Virus record (IMG/VR): IMGVR_UViG_3300029893_000041
Span: 1 to 35,380 of that record
DNA from: a virus
Direction: 5' to 3' (one strand)
Length of the DNA stretch: 35,380 nt
Shown here: positions 22,074 to 27,327 of the stretch, piece after piece
How the letters are laid out: each line of letters begins with the position of its first letter
How positions within the stretch are numbered: the first letter of the stretch is position 1
Notes under the pieces: generated by a model
The model's database searches: none
Told to the model about the DNA's origin: nothing
The model's input: the letters and a program-made list of their open reading frames with translations, nothing else
Made by a program: the position numbers and the translations under genes

Positions 22074-23186
22074 GTGGGCAAGCCAAGCCAGATCACCCAG
22101 GAGCATCTTGATGCCGTCCCCGGCCTGAGAGAGCGAGGCCTCAACTGGGCGGAGGCGGCCGCCATCCTCGGCGTGACGAGCGAGGCCCTGAAAACGGCTT
22201 GGTTCAGAAAACGCAAATGGCTCGGGAGAAAGAAGACGGCCTTGACCCCGCAGGCCGCACCCAGGGACGCTTCCGTGCTCCTCCGATGCCTCCGTCCGAA
22301 GCCGACGCCTGTCACGACCCTCGCCTGGAACCTGAAGGCAAGCGTGGAGGAAGTTCAGGGATGGCTTACCGAGCTTCGGGAACGAGGCTATCGCGTCCGC
22401 TCAGCCGGGGATAAGTGTTGGCTTGACCGAGATGTCGTGCCCGAGGATGTCGAGGTGAGCCATCGCCGAGCCGGCGTGAGAAGGCGGATCGGCATTGTGT
22501 CCGACACGCACCTCGGCTCCCGTCATCAACAGCTCACTCACCTCAATGACTTCTACGACAGATGTGCCCTCACCAAGGTGACCGACGTTTATCACGCCGG
22601 CGACCTCCTCGCCGGCGTCGGGGTCTATCCGGGCCAGCACTCCGACCTTTTCGTTCATACCGAGGACGATCAGGTGGACTACGCCGTCGCCAACTACCCG
22701 AGGCGCGAGGGCGTGCGGACGCACGTCATCGGCGGCAACCATGACCTCGCGTTCGTCAAGCAGGGCGGAGCCGACCCGGTTCGCCTCATCGCCAAGGAGC
22801 GCGATGACATCGAGTACCTGGGGGCGTACGCGGCCTGGGTCGATCTCGCGCCGGGTTGCCTCATGTATCTTCTCCATACCGACGGGGCCGCTCCCTACGC
22901 CCAGTCCTACCGGCTTCAGAAGCTCATTGAGTCTTTCCAGGGCGGCCGTAAGCCGAACATCGCCGTGGTCGGGCACCTTCATTCCTGGACGATGCTTTTT
23001 CTCCGCAACGTCTACGGTATGCTCGCCGGGTGCTTCGAGGCCCAGTCGGACTACCTTCGTCGCAAGGCCCTCCAGCCCCAGATCGGGGGCACCATCCTTG
23101 ATATCGAGTTCACTGACGGCGGTGCCATCCAGCGCTTCCGACCGGAGTTTGTGGCCTACCTCGTCGCCAAGGACCGCGACTGGTAG
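22074..23186 (+). CDS. Calcineurin-like metallophosphoesterase with two N-terminal DNA-binding-type domains
   Basis: 370-residue protein. All phosphoesterase motifs are visible: DTH (144-146), GD (176-177), GNHD (221-224), His268 (LLHTD) and GHLH (300-303), so two metal ions should bind. Ahead of this, residues 15-50 (ERGLNWAEAAAILGVTSEALKTAWFRKRKW) look like a helix-turn-helix. Residues 65-117 (SVLLRCLRPKPTPVTTLAWNLKASVEEVQGWLTELRERGYRV) look like a winged helix. It probably acts on nucleic acid, not on cell wall, although it sits between endolysin and holin. GTG 22074 follows GGGGGAG; the open frame upstream overlaps the endolysin. Confidence 0.85.
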   Translation: MGKPSQITQEHLDAVPGLRERGLNWAEAAAILGVTSEALKTAWFRKRKWLGRKKTALTPQAAPRDASVLLRCLRPKPTPVTTLAWNLKASVEEVQGWLTELRERGYRVRSAGDKCWLDRDVVPEDVEVSHRRAGVRRRIGIVSDTHLGSRHQQLTHLNDFYDRCALTKVTDVYHAGDLLAGVGVYPGQHSDLFVHTEDDQVDYAVANYPRREGVRTHVIGGNHDLAFVKQGGADPVRLIAKERDDIEYLGAYAAWVDLAPGCLMYLLHTDGAAPYAQSYRLQKLIESFQGGRKPNIAVVGHLHSWTMLFLRNVYGMLAGCFEAQSDYLRRKALQPQIGGTILDIEFTDGGAIQRFRPEFVAYLVAKDRDW

Positions 23187-23226
23187 CCCTGGTGCTTCAA
23201 GGCGTAGCGAGAGGGGGTGAAACGTG

Positions 23227-23586
23227 ATGCCGATTCCCGATACCCTACTGACCTGGGAGAACCTCGCCACTGTAGGCGGCCTGGTCACCGGGGTCTATTG
23301 GCTCACGCAGTTCACGAAAAAGCTCGTAGACGGCTGGCTATCCAGGTGGCACATGCATCTGGAGACCCAATACCTCGCTTGGTTCTGGGCGACTCTGCTT
23401 GCGCTTCTCGTTTGGGCAAAGCAGGGCGCCGGGGATGCGTGGGATCTCGCCATTCTTCCCGTCCAAGCCGTCTTCGCGGCCATCATCGCCATGAAGACCC
23501 ACGAGACGGCCGCCCAGGATGGTCTCGATAACCCGAGGGACCGTGACATCGAGATTGTCCCGGAAGAGGAGGTAAACCCCTCGTAG
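23227..23586 (+). CDS. Putative holin
   Basis: 119-residue membrane protein with three hydrophobic segments (about 11-30, LATVGGLVTGVYWLTQF; 48-65, YLAWFWATLLALLVWAK; 73-90, LAILPVQAVFAAIIAM) and an acidic cytoplasmic tail (IEIVPEEEVNPS). This fits a class I-like holin that opens the membrane for the endolysin. ATG 23227 is correctly spaced from GAGGGGGTG (23211-23219); the GTG at 23224 is directly before it. It is the last gene of the late operon, followed by two strong hairpins. Confidence 0.7.
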   Translation: MPIPDTLLTWENLATVGGLVTGVYWLTQFTKKLVDGWLSRWHMHLETQYLAWFWATLLALLVWAKQGAGDAWDLAILPVQAVFAAIIAMKTHETAAQDGLDNPRDRDIEIVPEEEVNPS

Positions 23587-23610
23587 TCGTAGTCAAAGCC
23601 AGCCGCGACC

Positions 23611-23632
23611 CTTCCCGGGGCGACCCGGGAAG
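23611..23632 (+). terminator. Hairpin 1 at the end of the late operon
   Basis: CTTCCCGGG (23611-23619) pairs perfectly with CCCGGGAAG (23624-23632) around a 4-base loop. It stands 25 bases after the holin stop and directly before a second, longer hairpin. Confidence 0.55.
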
Positions 23633-23646
23633 CCTCACCCCCTGGA

Positions 23647-23681
23647 GGAGGCCCCTGGTCTCTCGTGGACCAGGGGCCTCC
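23647..23681 (+). terminator. Hairpin 2 at the end of the late operon (14-bp stem)
   Basis: GGAGGCCCCTGGTC (23647-23660) pairs perfectly with 23668-23681 across a 7-base loop. Together with the hairpin just upstream it probably terminates late transcription. No long T-run follows, so termination may be incomplete or factor-assisted. Confidence 0.65.
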
Positions 23682-23888
23682 GTCTATGTACGGGTGCCCG
23701 AACCTTAACCCCGCCCGCCTTCAATCCCCGCGCTTAACAGGCCGACCGAGTATCCGCCCGGGGGGCCCGAACGCTTGTACGCCTCCTGGAGCGACCTCCC
23801 CAGCCGGTTTGGCCGCTCCTGGGCCGTCTGAGAGGTTCCGAATTCCGGGGCTCGCGGAAAAATTCTTGAGCCGACGGCGAAAACCCCC
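23682..23888. other. Noncoding stretch before the accessory promoter
   Basis: About 200 bases without a credible gene; the one frame that crosses it starts inside the terminator hairpin. One imperfect hairpin is present: 23785-23793 pairs with 23814-23822 with a single T:T mismatch, enclosing CCA...TGG. A small GGCTC/GAGCC pairing lies near 23850-23873. This could be a leader, an operator region or a small RNA, but nothing specific is recognised. Confidence 0.4.
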
Positions 23889-23917
23889 TTGACGTCCTGC
23901 CTACCGGCGTGTATATT
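23889..23917 (+). promoter_or_regulatory. Sigma-70-type promoter of the accessory operon
   Basis: TTGACG (23889-23894), a 17-base spacer and TATATT (23912-23917) make a near-consensus promoter. It reads into the accessory genes, with the first start codon at 23975. It lies after the late terminators, so these genes can be transcribed independently, for example in the lysogen. The -35 box is embedded in CCCCTTGAC, which also occurs in the right half of the repressor operator region near 30315. Confidence 0.8.
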
Positions 23918-23930
23918 AGTAGACAGATAA

Positions 23931-23967
23931 TAGCCCGCAGGCCCGGGAGGCCGGGGCCGAAGGAGGT
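23931..23967 (+). repeat. Accessory-operon leader element, copy 1
   Basis: Begins TAGCCCGCAGGCCCG and continues through GGCCGGGGCC to the AAGGAGG ribosome binding site. The first 15 bases are identical to copy 3 (25261-25275), and copy 2 (24772) is a diverged version. It sits in the 5' leader of the first accessory gene and can form a GC-rich hairpin next to the ribosome binding site. Confidence 0.6.
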
Positions 23968-23974
23968 AAACCTA

Positions 23975-24715
23975 ATGATGGTCTGGGCGGCCCGTTGGAC
24001 GAAAAGCTGGACCAGGGACCGGCGCCGCGGCTACAGCTTCGCCGGCGGCGGTATTGACCCGCAGCCGACACTCCGCGACCTCCGCGAAGCGCTCGCCGAC
24101 GACCCCCGCGCCCTCGCCCCCGTGCGCTGGTGCGGTGACGGCCAGCCTCGCCCGGGGTGGCTCCCCATCGCCCCGGGGCTCGCGGCATACACCGACGAGG
24201 ACCCGTTCGAGGCCGTGATGCTCGCCCTCGCCGACGCGCGCTACAGCCCTGACGAGTATCAGCTCGTCCTGTTCCCCGCCGAGATTGTCGGCGAGGATGA
24301 GGACAGCGCCTGCTTCTGGCCCGGCGCCGCGCGGGTTCGCCCGCTGCCCGGCCGCCGGGCGTACCGTATCCGCGTCCAGGCCAGCGACGCCGCACTCGGT
24401 CCCCGCGACTGCGCAGTCACGCGGGACCATCACATTGACCGCCGCCGGCTCGTCGCCACGCTGCCGGCAGTGGTGGCTCACAACACCCTTGAAGGGGGGG
24501 GACGAATAATGTTCCTCGTCATTCGCGAGCGCGGCGACGGCAATTTCGCTGTCGCCTACCACGAGCGTGGCATGGAGAGCATGCCCGCTCACACTACGAC
24601 CGACGGCTTCGCCACCCTCGCCGAGGCGGTGGCCTCGGTCGAGTACGCGGTGCGCTGGTCACTCCCCACCGAGTGCGCCGACGGCGACATCGTCCTCGTC
24701 GGCCGCACTGCCTAG
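23975..24715 (+). CDS. Accessory protein A, unknown; fusion of two modules across a G8 tract
   Basis: 246-codon frame starting at ATG 23975 behind AAGGAGG (23960-23966). The first part (about 172 residues) has a basic tryptophan-rich start (WAARWTKSWTRDRRRGYSF), an acidic helical segment (DPFEAVMLALADARYSPDEYQLVLF) and no recognised domain. The last 68 residues (MFLVIRERGDGNFAVAYHERGMESM...) look like an independent small protein. They have their own ribosome binding site and ATG at 24509, right after eight G residues. One G fewer would end the first protein at TAATG, overlapping the second start. So this may be one fused gene, two coupled genes or a phase-variable pair. Confidence 0.6.
   Translation: MMVWAARWTKSWTRDRRRGYSFAGGGIDPQPTLRDLREALADDPRALAPVRWCGDGQPRPGWLPIAPGLAAYTDEDPFEAVMLALADARYSPDEYQLVLFPAEIVGEDEDSACFWPGAARVRPLPGRRAYRIRVQASDAALGPRDCAVTRDHHIDRRRLVATLPAVVAHNTLEGGGRIMFLVIRERGDGNFAVAYHERGMESMPAHTTTDGFATLAEAVASVEYAVRWSLPTECADGDIVLVGRTA
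24494..24511 (+). other. G8 homopolymer and internal start joining/separating two accessory reading frames
   Basis: Eight consecutive G residues (24494-24501) are followed by ACGAATAATG, with ATG at 24509. In the present sequence both modules are in one frame. Loss of one G places TAA immediately over the ATG (TAATG). The G-tract also serves as a ribosome binding site for 24509. Confidence 0.6.
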
Positions 24716-24771
24716 CACTACCCCGATGACCTGGGGGACCCCGACCCCGGCGAGGGAATAGGGGACGGAAA

Positions 24772-24812
24772 AGCCCGTCAGGCTCGCCGAAGGGGCCGGG
24801 GCGGAAGGGGAG
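24772..24812 (+). repeat. Accessory-operon leader element, copy 2
   Basis: AGCCCGTCAGGCTCG, then GGGGCCGGGG, then GGAAGGGGAG before the start at 24821. It is a diverged copy of the leaders at 23931 and 25261: AGCCCG, AGGC-CG and GGCCGGGG occur in the same order. The rest of the 24716-24820 gap is noncoding and GC-rich. Confidence 0.5.
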
Positions 24813-24820
24813 AGAACATC

Positions 24821-25255
24821 ATGTTCGCAGTACTCGGCACTAGCGATTACTACCGCCTCCAGCGAGCTCTGGCCCAACCGGGCGTCATAGAGCTCGCCGG
24901 CCGGAGCCAGGGCATCGGGATGGCTCCCGATTTTTACTATTACTACGAAGCCCTTGTCTACACCGCCGACAAGGTCCCGACGGACCCGGGACCGAACCAC
25001 CTCGTCGACCTTGGCTTCGGCGTCGGCCCCGAGCCCCGACGTCTTCAGGTCGAGGTCGTCGGCCTGGAGGGCGCCCTGCGGTTCAGGCAGGCGCCAAGAG
25101 TCCGCGGACGTTGGGTCCCAGGCGAGGTCTTGCCTCCGGGCGTCGCCAGCAAGGACCTCCCGGGTTACCGCGAGAACGCGGCTGGCGAGTCCATCGTTGC
25201 CGCGTCCCCGGAGCTGCTCCGCCGGCTCGCGGTCGTCCCGCGGGAGGTGGCGTAA
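24821..25255 (+). CDS. Accessory protein B, unknown
   Basis: 144-residue protein starting at ATG 24821 behind GGGGAGAG. It opens MFAVLGTSDYYRLQRALAQPGVIELAG and has an unusual tyrosine cluster (APDFYYYYEALVYTADKV) and a mixed alpha/beta C-terminus (SPELLRRLAVVPREVA). There is no signal peptide, membrane segment or catalytic motif. It belongs to an operon of small soluble proteins beside attP. I do not recognise a family; function unknown. Confidence 0.7.
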   Translation: MFAVLGTSDYYRLQRALAQPGVIELAGRSQGIGMAPDFYYYYEALVYTADKVPTDPGPNHLVDLGFGVGPEPRRLQVEVVGLEGALRFRQAPRVRGRWVPGEVLPPGVASKDLPGYRENAAGESIVAASPELLRRLAVVPREVA

Positions 25256-25260
25256 GCAGT

Positions 25261-25297
25261 TAGCCCGCAGGCCCGACACGGGGCCGGGGTGAGAGGA
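25261..25297 (+). repeat. Accessory-operon leader element, copy 3
   Basis: TAGCCCGCAGGCCCG (25261-25275) is identical to copy 1, followed by GGGGCCGGGG and GAGAGGAG before the next start. Its recurrence just upstream of a third gene in the same operon suggests a shared translational or processing signal. Confidence 0.6.
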
Positions 25298-25309
25298 GAC
25301 TCACGAGTC

Positions 25310-25912
25310 ATGATGCTGACCGACATTCAATTCCACCGGGCCTGGGCGCTTGCTAGCGCCTACGGCCACGAGTGGGCCTCAGCGGTCGCGGAGGACTCGG
25401 CCCTCCGGGACCCTGACGACATCCGGACGGCCACGCAGGACGCCCGCAGCCCGTACGCCGCCCCCGGCATCGACGCCCCGGCAATGGACGGCGCAGGTCG
25501 CGTCGTCCACCGGACCGGCCGAGGCCGGGGGCGGCTAAGCTGGCAAATCGCCCCCGACGGGACGGTGACGCTGTTCATCCACCGTCCCGGGTGGGTCATC
25601 CCTGCCGACCCGGATATCGTAGCCCCCGACGATGACCTCCGGGTGCTGCGGGCCCAGGTCGACCCCGAGGGGCACGTCGAGGCTGTCCCCTACGACGCCC
25701 CCTGGGCACCGCGCCACGTGCGTAGCCTCCGCTACGCCCTCCGGGCCATTGCGGGCCCGGAGGTGGTCGAGGCTGCCATCCGGCGGCTCCCGACCCCGCC
25801 CGAGCCGGAGTGGTTCGGCCGGTTCGTCCGGTGGCTCCTCCGCGTGATGGTGCGGCGGAGTCAGCGCACCAATGTGCGGTTTTGGCACACCTATAAGGAG
25901 GCTGCGCGATGA
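25310..25912 (+). CDS. Accessory protein C, unknown
   Basis: 200-residue protein. ATG 25310 (a second ATG follows immediately at 25313) lies 11 bases after AGGAG; an in-frame GTG at 25289 is a less likely start. The N-terminal half is helical (FHRAWALASAYGHEWASAVAEDS), the middle contains a beta segment (GRLSWQIAPDGTVTLFIHRPGWVIP), and the end is strongly basic (WLLRVMVRRSQRTNVRFWHTYKEAAR). The basic tail could contact nucleic acid. No known domain is recognised. Its stop overlaps the next start (ATGA), so translation is coupled. Confidence 0.68.
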   Translation: MMLTDIQFHRAWALASAYGHEWASAVAEDSALRDPDDIRTATQDARSPYAAPGIDAPAMDGAGRVVHRTGRGRGRLSWQIAPDGTVTLFIHRPGWVIPADPDIVAPDDDLRVLRAQVDPEGHVEAVPYDAPWAPRHVRSLRYALRAIAGPEVVEAAIRRLPTPPEPEWFGRFVRWLLRVMVRRSQRTNVRFWHTYKEAAR

Positions 25913-26352
25913 CCAAGCCGACCTTAGTCCAGTTCCGCCCCGGGCCCGTGGCTGACGAGCTGCGGGCCCGGCTAGAACCCGAGGCCTCCGCTGGCGAAAT
26001 CGCGCGCCGCGACCTCGAGCGCTACTACTACCACCTGGCGCTCGCGGTCCGGTCGGTCGATCTGACCGAGCCCGAGGCCCTGGGCCTTTGCGACGCCCTC
26101 AACGGCACGTTCCACGAGCCGCGGACGGCTCAGCTCATCTGGGCCGAGATCGACGACGCCTGTCGGCTCGATCACCTCGACGAGAAGTGGGGCTTTGACC
26201 GGGTCACCCTGGTCGAAAAGCTCCGGGGCCTGCCGCCGTTCACCTGCCAAGCCGTCGTCGATGCCGTCGAACGGTTCTGGCTCGACCCGGCGGCCGACGC
26301 CCGCCAGCGGGTCCGGGAGGTCGGTCTCGTCCGGGAGGGCCGTCAGCCGTGA
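25909..26352 (+). CDS. Accessory protein D, unknown helical protein
   Basis: 147-residue protein, ATG 25909 behind AAGGAGG and overlapping the previous stop. The start (TLVQFRPGPVADELRARLEPEASAGEIARRDLERYYYHLALAV) resembles small proteins with a ribbon-helix-helix-like N-terminus in which a strand is followed by two helices. The rest is helical (EALGLCDALNGTF; AQLIWAEIDDACRLDHLDEKWGFD). A regulator or antitoxin-like role is conceivable but unproven. The gene ends in a GTGA overlap with a very small frame. Confidence 0.68.
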   Translation: MTKPTLVQFRPGPVADELRARLEPEASAGEIARRDLERYYYHLALAVRSVDLTEPEALGLCDALNGTFHEPRTAQLIWAEIDDACRLDHLDEKWGFDRVTLVEKLRGLPPFTCQAVVDAVERFWLDPAADARQRVREVGLVREGRQP

Positions 26353-26453
26353 CCTGGCGGTCCCTTACGGATGTTGTCCGGCAGCTTCTCAGGTCCGGGG
26401 GCACACCGCCCCCGGACCTAGACCTTCGCCGCGCGGCGGCTTGGCTCGCCTGA
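26349..26453 (+). CDS. Possible 34-residue coupled peptide
   Basis: GTG 26349 overlaps the previous stop and has GGGAGGG upstream. The frame ends at TGA 26451-26453, encoding MTWRSLTDVVRQLLRSGG followed by a short proline-rich and alanine-rich end. It fills the gap before the next gene. Translation is plausible but unsupported by any recognised family. Confidence 0.35.
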   Translation: MTWRSLTDVVRQLLRSGGTPPPDLDLRRAAAWLA

Positions 26454-26463
26454 CGGCGTTCGG

Positions 26464-26946
26464 GTGGCCCGTTGGACCCCGCACTGGCGGGAGGAGGACC
26501 TCGAGGCCGGCGTCGCCCGCGAGGACTCGCCGCTCATCTGCGATGTGGACGCCCACCACGAGTGGGCCCGGGAGGCCGCCCGGTTTTGTGTCGTCCTCGG
26601 CCTGCTCCTGGAGGCCGAGAGGAGCCCGGTGGAGGTGGATGATGAGGGGGAGGGCGGTCAGCGCCGGGTGCGGAGGTCGCGCCCCGGCGGGTCTGGGCGC
26701 GGCGAGTGGGTGGTCCGGCGCGTCTACCTGAGCCGGCTGACGCCGGCAAGACACCGGGCATCCGAGGGGCCGGGGGAAGCAGTCGACCTTACCGGTCGGT
26801 TACCCGCGCAGGTGCCGGTGCGGGGCCACATCAAGCGCCAGCCGTACGGCCCCGGCCAGTCGCTCAGGCGGTGGATCTACGTGGGGGGTTACGAGGCCCG
26901 GCGGTGGGTCTCGCCGAAACCATTGCGGGTCGAGGTTGGGGAGTAG
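26464..26946 (+). CDS. Accessory protein E, unknown, with C-terminal GHIKRQPYGPG motif
   Basis: 160-residue protein, last of the accessory operon and directly next to attP. The N-terminal half is acidic and helical (ARFCVVLGLLLEAERSPVEVDDEGEG). The C-terminal part VPVRGHIKRQPYGPGQSLRRWIYVGGYEARRW resembles a segment I have seen at the end of uncharacterised phage and plasmid proteins (a conserved GHxxRQpYGpG...RRwIyV pattern). This recollection is uncertain and gives no function. GTG 26464 has only a poor ribosome binding site, so initiation may depend on coupling. Confidence 0.6.
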   Translation: MARWTPHWREEDLEAGVAREDSPLICDVDAHHEWAREAARFCVVLGLLLEAERSPVEVDDEGEGGQRRVRRSRPGGSGRGEWVVRRVYLSRLTPARHRASEGPGEAVDLTGRLPAQVPVRGHIKRQPYGPGQSLRRWIYVGGYEARRWVSPKPLRVEVGE

Positions 26947-26983
26947 TCTTCGCGAGACCCGCCGTCTACTTCGGGCCCCGAAA

Positions 26984-27008
26984 TGGTGGCAAATTAGTGG
27001 CAGCAATT
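26984..27008 (+). repeat. Arm-type integrase-binding repeats, left pair
   Basis: TGGTGGCA at 26984 and TAGTGGCA at 26995, 11 bases apart (one helical turn), followed by GCAATT. The pair matches the one at 27251-27270 in sequence, spacing and orientation. Confidence 0.65.
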
Positions 27009-27057
27009 GTTCGCTGGCCTTGTTTGCGCTAGACGATATTGCCTTATTCAAACAAGT

Positions 27058-27107
27058 CCCCGGAGAGCCGAGACCTGAACCGCAGGTATCTCTAGGCATC
27101 TCCGGGG
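27058..27107. repeat. Inverted repeat between left arm and att core
   Basis: CCCCGGAGA (27058-27066) pairs with TCTCCGGGG (27099-27107); inside it, ACCTG (27073-27077) pairs with CAGGT (27083-27087). On the minus strand it follows the tRNA fragment and is followed by CTTGTTT, so it may be a carried-over tRNA terminator or an excisionase/IHF-type bending site. Confidence 0.4.
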
Positions 27108-27120
27108 CAGGTAGAATATC

Positions 27121-27170
27121 TGGTCGGAGCGGTGGGACTTGAACCCACGGCCTCCTGAACCCCATTCAGG
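27121..27170 (-). pseudogene. 3' fragment of tRNA-Pro(GGG), att core
   Basis: Read on the minus strand: anticodon arm CCTGA-ATGGGGT-TCAGG (U33, anticodon GGG, G37), variable loop AGGCC, T arm GTGGG-TTCAAGT-CCCAC, acceptor 3' half CGCTCCG, discriminator A, and encoded CCA. The expected 5' acceptor strand CGGAGCG and D arm are absent upstream. The fragment would restore the host tRNA on integration, the standard strategy of tRNA-targeting integrases. Confidence 0.82.
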
Positions 27171-27250
27171 AGGCCGTTTGGTCAGGAGAGAGCGGGAACC
27201 ATTGAGAGGCAAGGCTTGCACGGCACGGGGAACACTTGTTTGGCCGCCGT

Positions 27251-27270
27251 TGGTGGCATATCGGTGGCAG
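27251..27270 (+). repeat. Arm-type integrase-binding repeats, right pair
   Basis: TGGTGGCA at 27251 and CGGTGGCA at 27262, again 11 bases apart and in the same orientation as the left pair. It lies between the tRNA core and the integrase gene end. Confidence 0.65.
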
Positions 27271-27327
27271 TAATGCGACGAAGTCTCCGGGAGCGGCCGA
27301 CGCACCTGGGCGGACCATCTTGTGACC

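Larger units (their letters stand above)
26947..27327. other. attP region (phage attachment site)
   Basis: This 381-base gap carries, in order: a pair of GTGGCA arm-type repeats (26984-27008), an inverted repeat (27058-27107), a 50-base tRNA-Pro 3' fragment as the core (27121-27170), and a second pair of arm-type repeats (27251-27270). The integrase gene ends at 27328. Arms on both sides of the core, with phage genes on both sides, describe an intact attP, so the sequence is not an integrated prophage end. Confidence 0.75.

Noticed and set aside
23665-23892. 75-residue plus-strand frame after the holin gene
   Set aside because: It starts inside the 14-bp terminator hairpin, has no ribosome binding site and a proline-rich composition expected from noncoding GC-rich DNA.
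24400-24490. Intein-like motifs (TRDHH and VVAHN followed by Thr) in accessory protein A
   Set aside because: The two motifs are only about 20 residues apart, and there is no block A, no block F and no room for a splicing domain; likely coincidence.
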